A stretch of 64,000 bases of DNA. It comes from Acanthochlamys bracteata. Taxonomy: Eukaryota; Streptophyta; Magnoliopsida; Pandanales; Velloziaceae. The stretch lies in assembly GCA_019914995.1 (NCBI GenBank), contig CM034128.1, forward strand, positions 11,365,501-11,429,500, read 5' to 3'. Under the pieces are notes generated by a model, which was given only the letters and a program-made list of their open reading frames with translations, was not told the DNA's origin and ran no database searches. Shown here one piece after another: positions 62,666 to 64,000 of the stretch; position 1 is the first letter of the stretch, and every line of letters starts with the position of its first letter. Both the position numbers and the translations under genes were made by a program.

Positions 62666-64000
62666 TTAGGCCTTCAACTGTTTCCCCTTGTGCGCTTCGC
62701 TATCAGGTTCTTGCTTCTCTCTGTTCAAGTTTAGCATTGGAAATGTCTTCTTCAATCGCTTGAAACAGTCATCTGGCAAAATATCCTTCTCAACAAGCTC
62801 TACAGTCAGCTCCATCGCCTCTGTACGATGTCCTGCATAGGCCATTCCCTCTATCAGCACGATGTAGGTCGTCTGGTTTGGCCTGCACCTTTTTTTCAAC
62901 ATCTCCAGGAAAACCTCAATTGCTTCATCTATGCGGTGAGCTTTGCAGAGTCCAAGCAGCACTGTGTTGTAAGTGATGGCGGTGGGGCGGAAACCTGCAG
63001 TCTCCATTTCCTCAACTAGGGTCATTGCATCCTCAACCATGCCATCTCGGCAAAGGCATGATGTTAAAACATTGTAGGTGATTTCATCTGGATCTATGCC
63101 TTTTGCAATCATCTCACCGACGAGTTCAAGAGCTTTCACCCGGTCACCACTGTTCCAAAGCCCTCCAATGACTGCATTGTAGGTGCTGGCATTGGGGTAA
63201 CAGCCAGCCTCCCTGAGCTTGCCCATCACCTCAACAGCATGCTCTGCATTGCCTGTCTTGCACAGAGCCGACAGTATTGTGTTGTAGTTCACAATGTCTG
63301 GCAAGCAGCCATTAGAGATCATGCAGTCCATGAACTCGATAGCTAGATCTATCCTTCCCTCCTTGCAGTAAGCGGAGACCAATGGATCATAGCTGTATGC
63401 ATCTGGCTTCAAACCTCTCTCCACCATGTCCTTGAGCAACTCTTTTGCCCGATCAACAAGGCCATCATGACAGAGTGAGCTGATCAGTATGCTGTAGGTG
63501 ACATTGTTAGGCTTCAAGCCCCTGCTTATCATCTCTCCTACAATTTTCTCCACATCCTCCCAGCGTTTCTTGCCAAGGAATCCCCTGAGCAGGATGTTGT
63601 ATGCAACAACATCAGGCTCACAGCTGCTGGGAGACGCCAGACTGGAGACAAGCTGCCAGGCAGCGTCCACCTGGCCTTCTCTGCACATTCCACGGATTAT
63701 GGCGTTATAGGTGTAGTTGTCTGGCTGTAGACCCCTGGCTTCCATCTCCTCCAGCAGCCTCATGGCCTCTGCTGTAGTCCCTCCATTAAGGATGACAGCC
63801 TCAATGAGGATTGTGTAGGTAACAACTGTTGGCTTGCAGTGGTCATATGGCAACTGTCGTCGCATTAGGTCTAGGGCATAATCCAGCTTGCCTTTGCCGC
63901 AAAGGCTTCCGATGAGAATGTTGTACGTCACAATGTCTGGTGGGCAACCACGCGATCGCATGCGGACGAGCACAGCCATAGCCTCATCGATGCGGTTGGC
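62666..64000 (-). CDS. P-class pentatricopeptide repeat protein, C-terminal part
   Basis: Open frame from the right edge of the window to TAA at 62666-62668, 444 residues, with no introns. It is built of about twelve tandem 35-residue PPR motifs of the pure P type, e.g. PDIVTYNILIGSLCGKGKLD and PNNVTYSILISSLCHDGLVD. It ends in a short tail (FKRLKKTFPMLNLNREKQEP) without E, DYW or SMR domains. PPR proteins bind organelle RNA in a sequence-specific way; P-class members usually act in stabilisation, splicing or translation. The tail resembles Arabidopsis At3g04760, annotated as chloroplast-targeted. The N-terminus lies outside the window; the internal Met at 63979 is not the start because the frame continues to the edge. 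Confidence 0.92.
   Translation of the reverse strand, partial: ANRIDEAMAVLVRMRSRGCPPDIVTYNILIGSLCGKGKLDYALDLMRRQLPYDHCKPTVVTYTILIEAVILNGGTTAEAMRLLEEMEARGLQPDNYTYNAIIRGMCREGQVDAAWQLVSSLASPSSCEPDVVAYNILLRGFLGKKRWEDVEKIVGEMISRGLKPNNVTYSILISSLCHDGLVDRAKELLKDMVERGLKPDAYSYDPLVSAYCKEGRIDLAIEFMDCMISNGCLPDIVNYNTILSALCKTGNAEHAVEVMGKLREAGCYPNASTYNAVIGGLWNSGDRVKALELVGEMIAKGIDPDEITYNVLTSCLCRDGMVEDAMTLVEEMETAGFRPTAITYNTVLLGLCKAHRIDEAIEVFLEMLKKRCRPNQTTYIVLIEGMAYAGHRTEAMELTVELVEKDILPDDCFKRLKKTFPMLNLNREKQEPDSEAHKGKQLKA

Overview
This is a gene-dense stretch of a flowering-plant nuclear genome, most likely a eudicot. Most genes are split by short AT-rich introns with GT-AG borders. Intergenic DNA is AT-rich and full of small inverted-repeat elements. 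The recognisable proteins are plant families: PP2-type F-box proteins, an SPX/EXS phosphate exporter, a P-class PPR protein, plant complex I GRIM-19 and a plastoglobule protein. I cannot name the species. I rebuilt exon structures by hand from splice sites and reading phase. Eleven coding models close without frame errors from ATG to stop, and two more genes run off the window ends.

Layout. Positions 1-16.9 kb hold housekeeping and F-box genes: a mitoribosomal mL59-like gene (minus, cut by the left edge), phosphopantetheine adenylyltransferase COAD (minus), a PG18-like plastoglobule protein (plus, divergent from COAD across a compact promoter), two convergent F-box/PP2 genes with a PP2 relic between them, and a small gene of unknown family (minus). 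Positions 17-30.7 kb hold an intronless PB1-domain gene and a 17-exon NHL-repeat gene like Arabidopsis EMB1974 (both minus). Positions 30.7-43.6 kb hold a cluster of AT-rich MITE-like repeats, a type I membrane protein whose tail resembles the V-ATPase accessory protein ATP6AP2, and a FUT8-like (GT23-type) Golgi glycosyltransferase (both plus). A 7.8 kb stretch with no convincing gene follows. Positions 51.3-57.1 kb hold a complete 15-exon PHO1 phosphate exporter. Positions 57.6-59.5 kb hold a broken NLR resistance-gene relic and a non-autonomous hAT element with a perfect 8-bp target duplication. Positions 60.1-64 kb hold complex I subunit NDUFA13/GRIM-19 and the C-terminal part of a PPR gene (both minus).

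The genes do not form a pathway or cluster; this is ordinary euchromatin. Several promoters of genes for organelle or housekeeping proteins carry site II (TGGGCY) elements, as expected for that class. The most interesting observations are the ATP6AP2-like tail of the membrane protein, the 59-nt intron that is almost entirely a CT microsatellite, two GC-AG introns, the altered catalytic HVRR-type motif in the FUT8-like enzyme, the hAT element with direct subterminal repeats, and opposite-strand coding-like relics inside the long COAD 5' intron. I see no clearly new system; the ATP6AP2-like family is the best lead.
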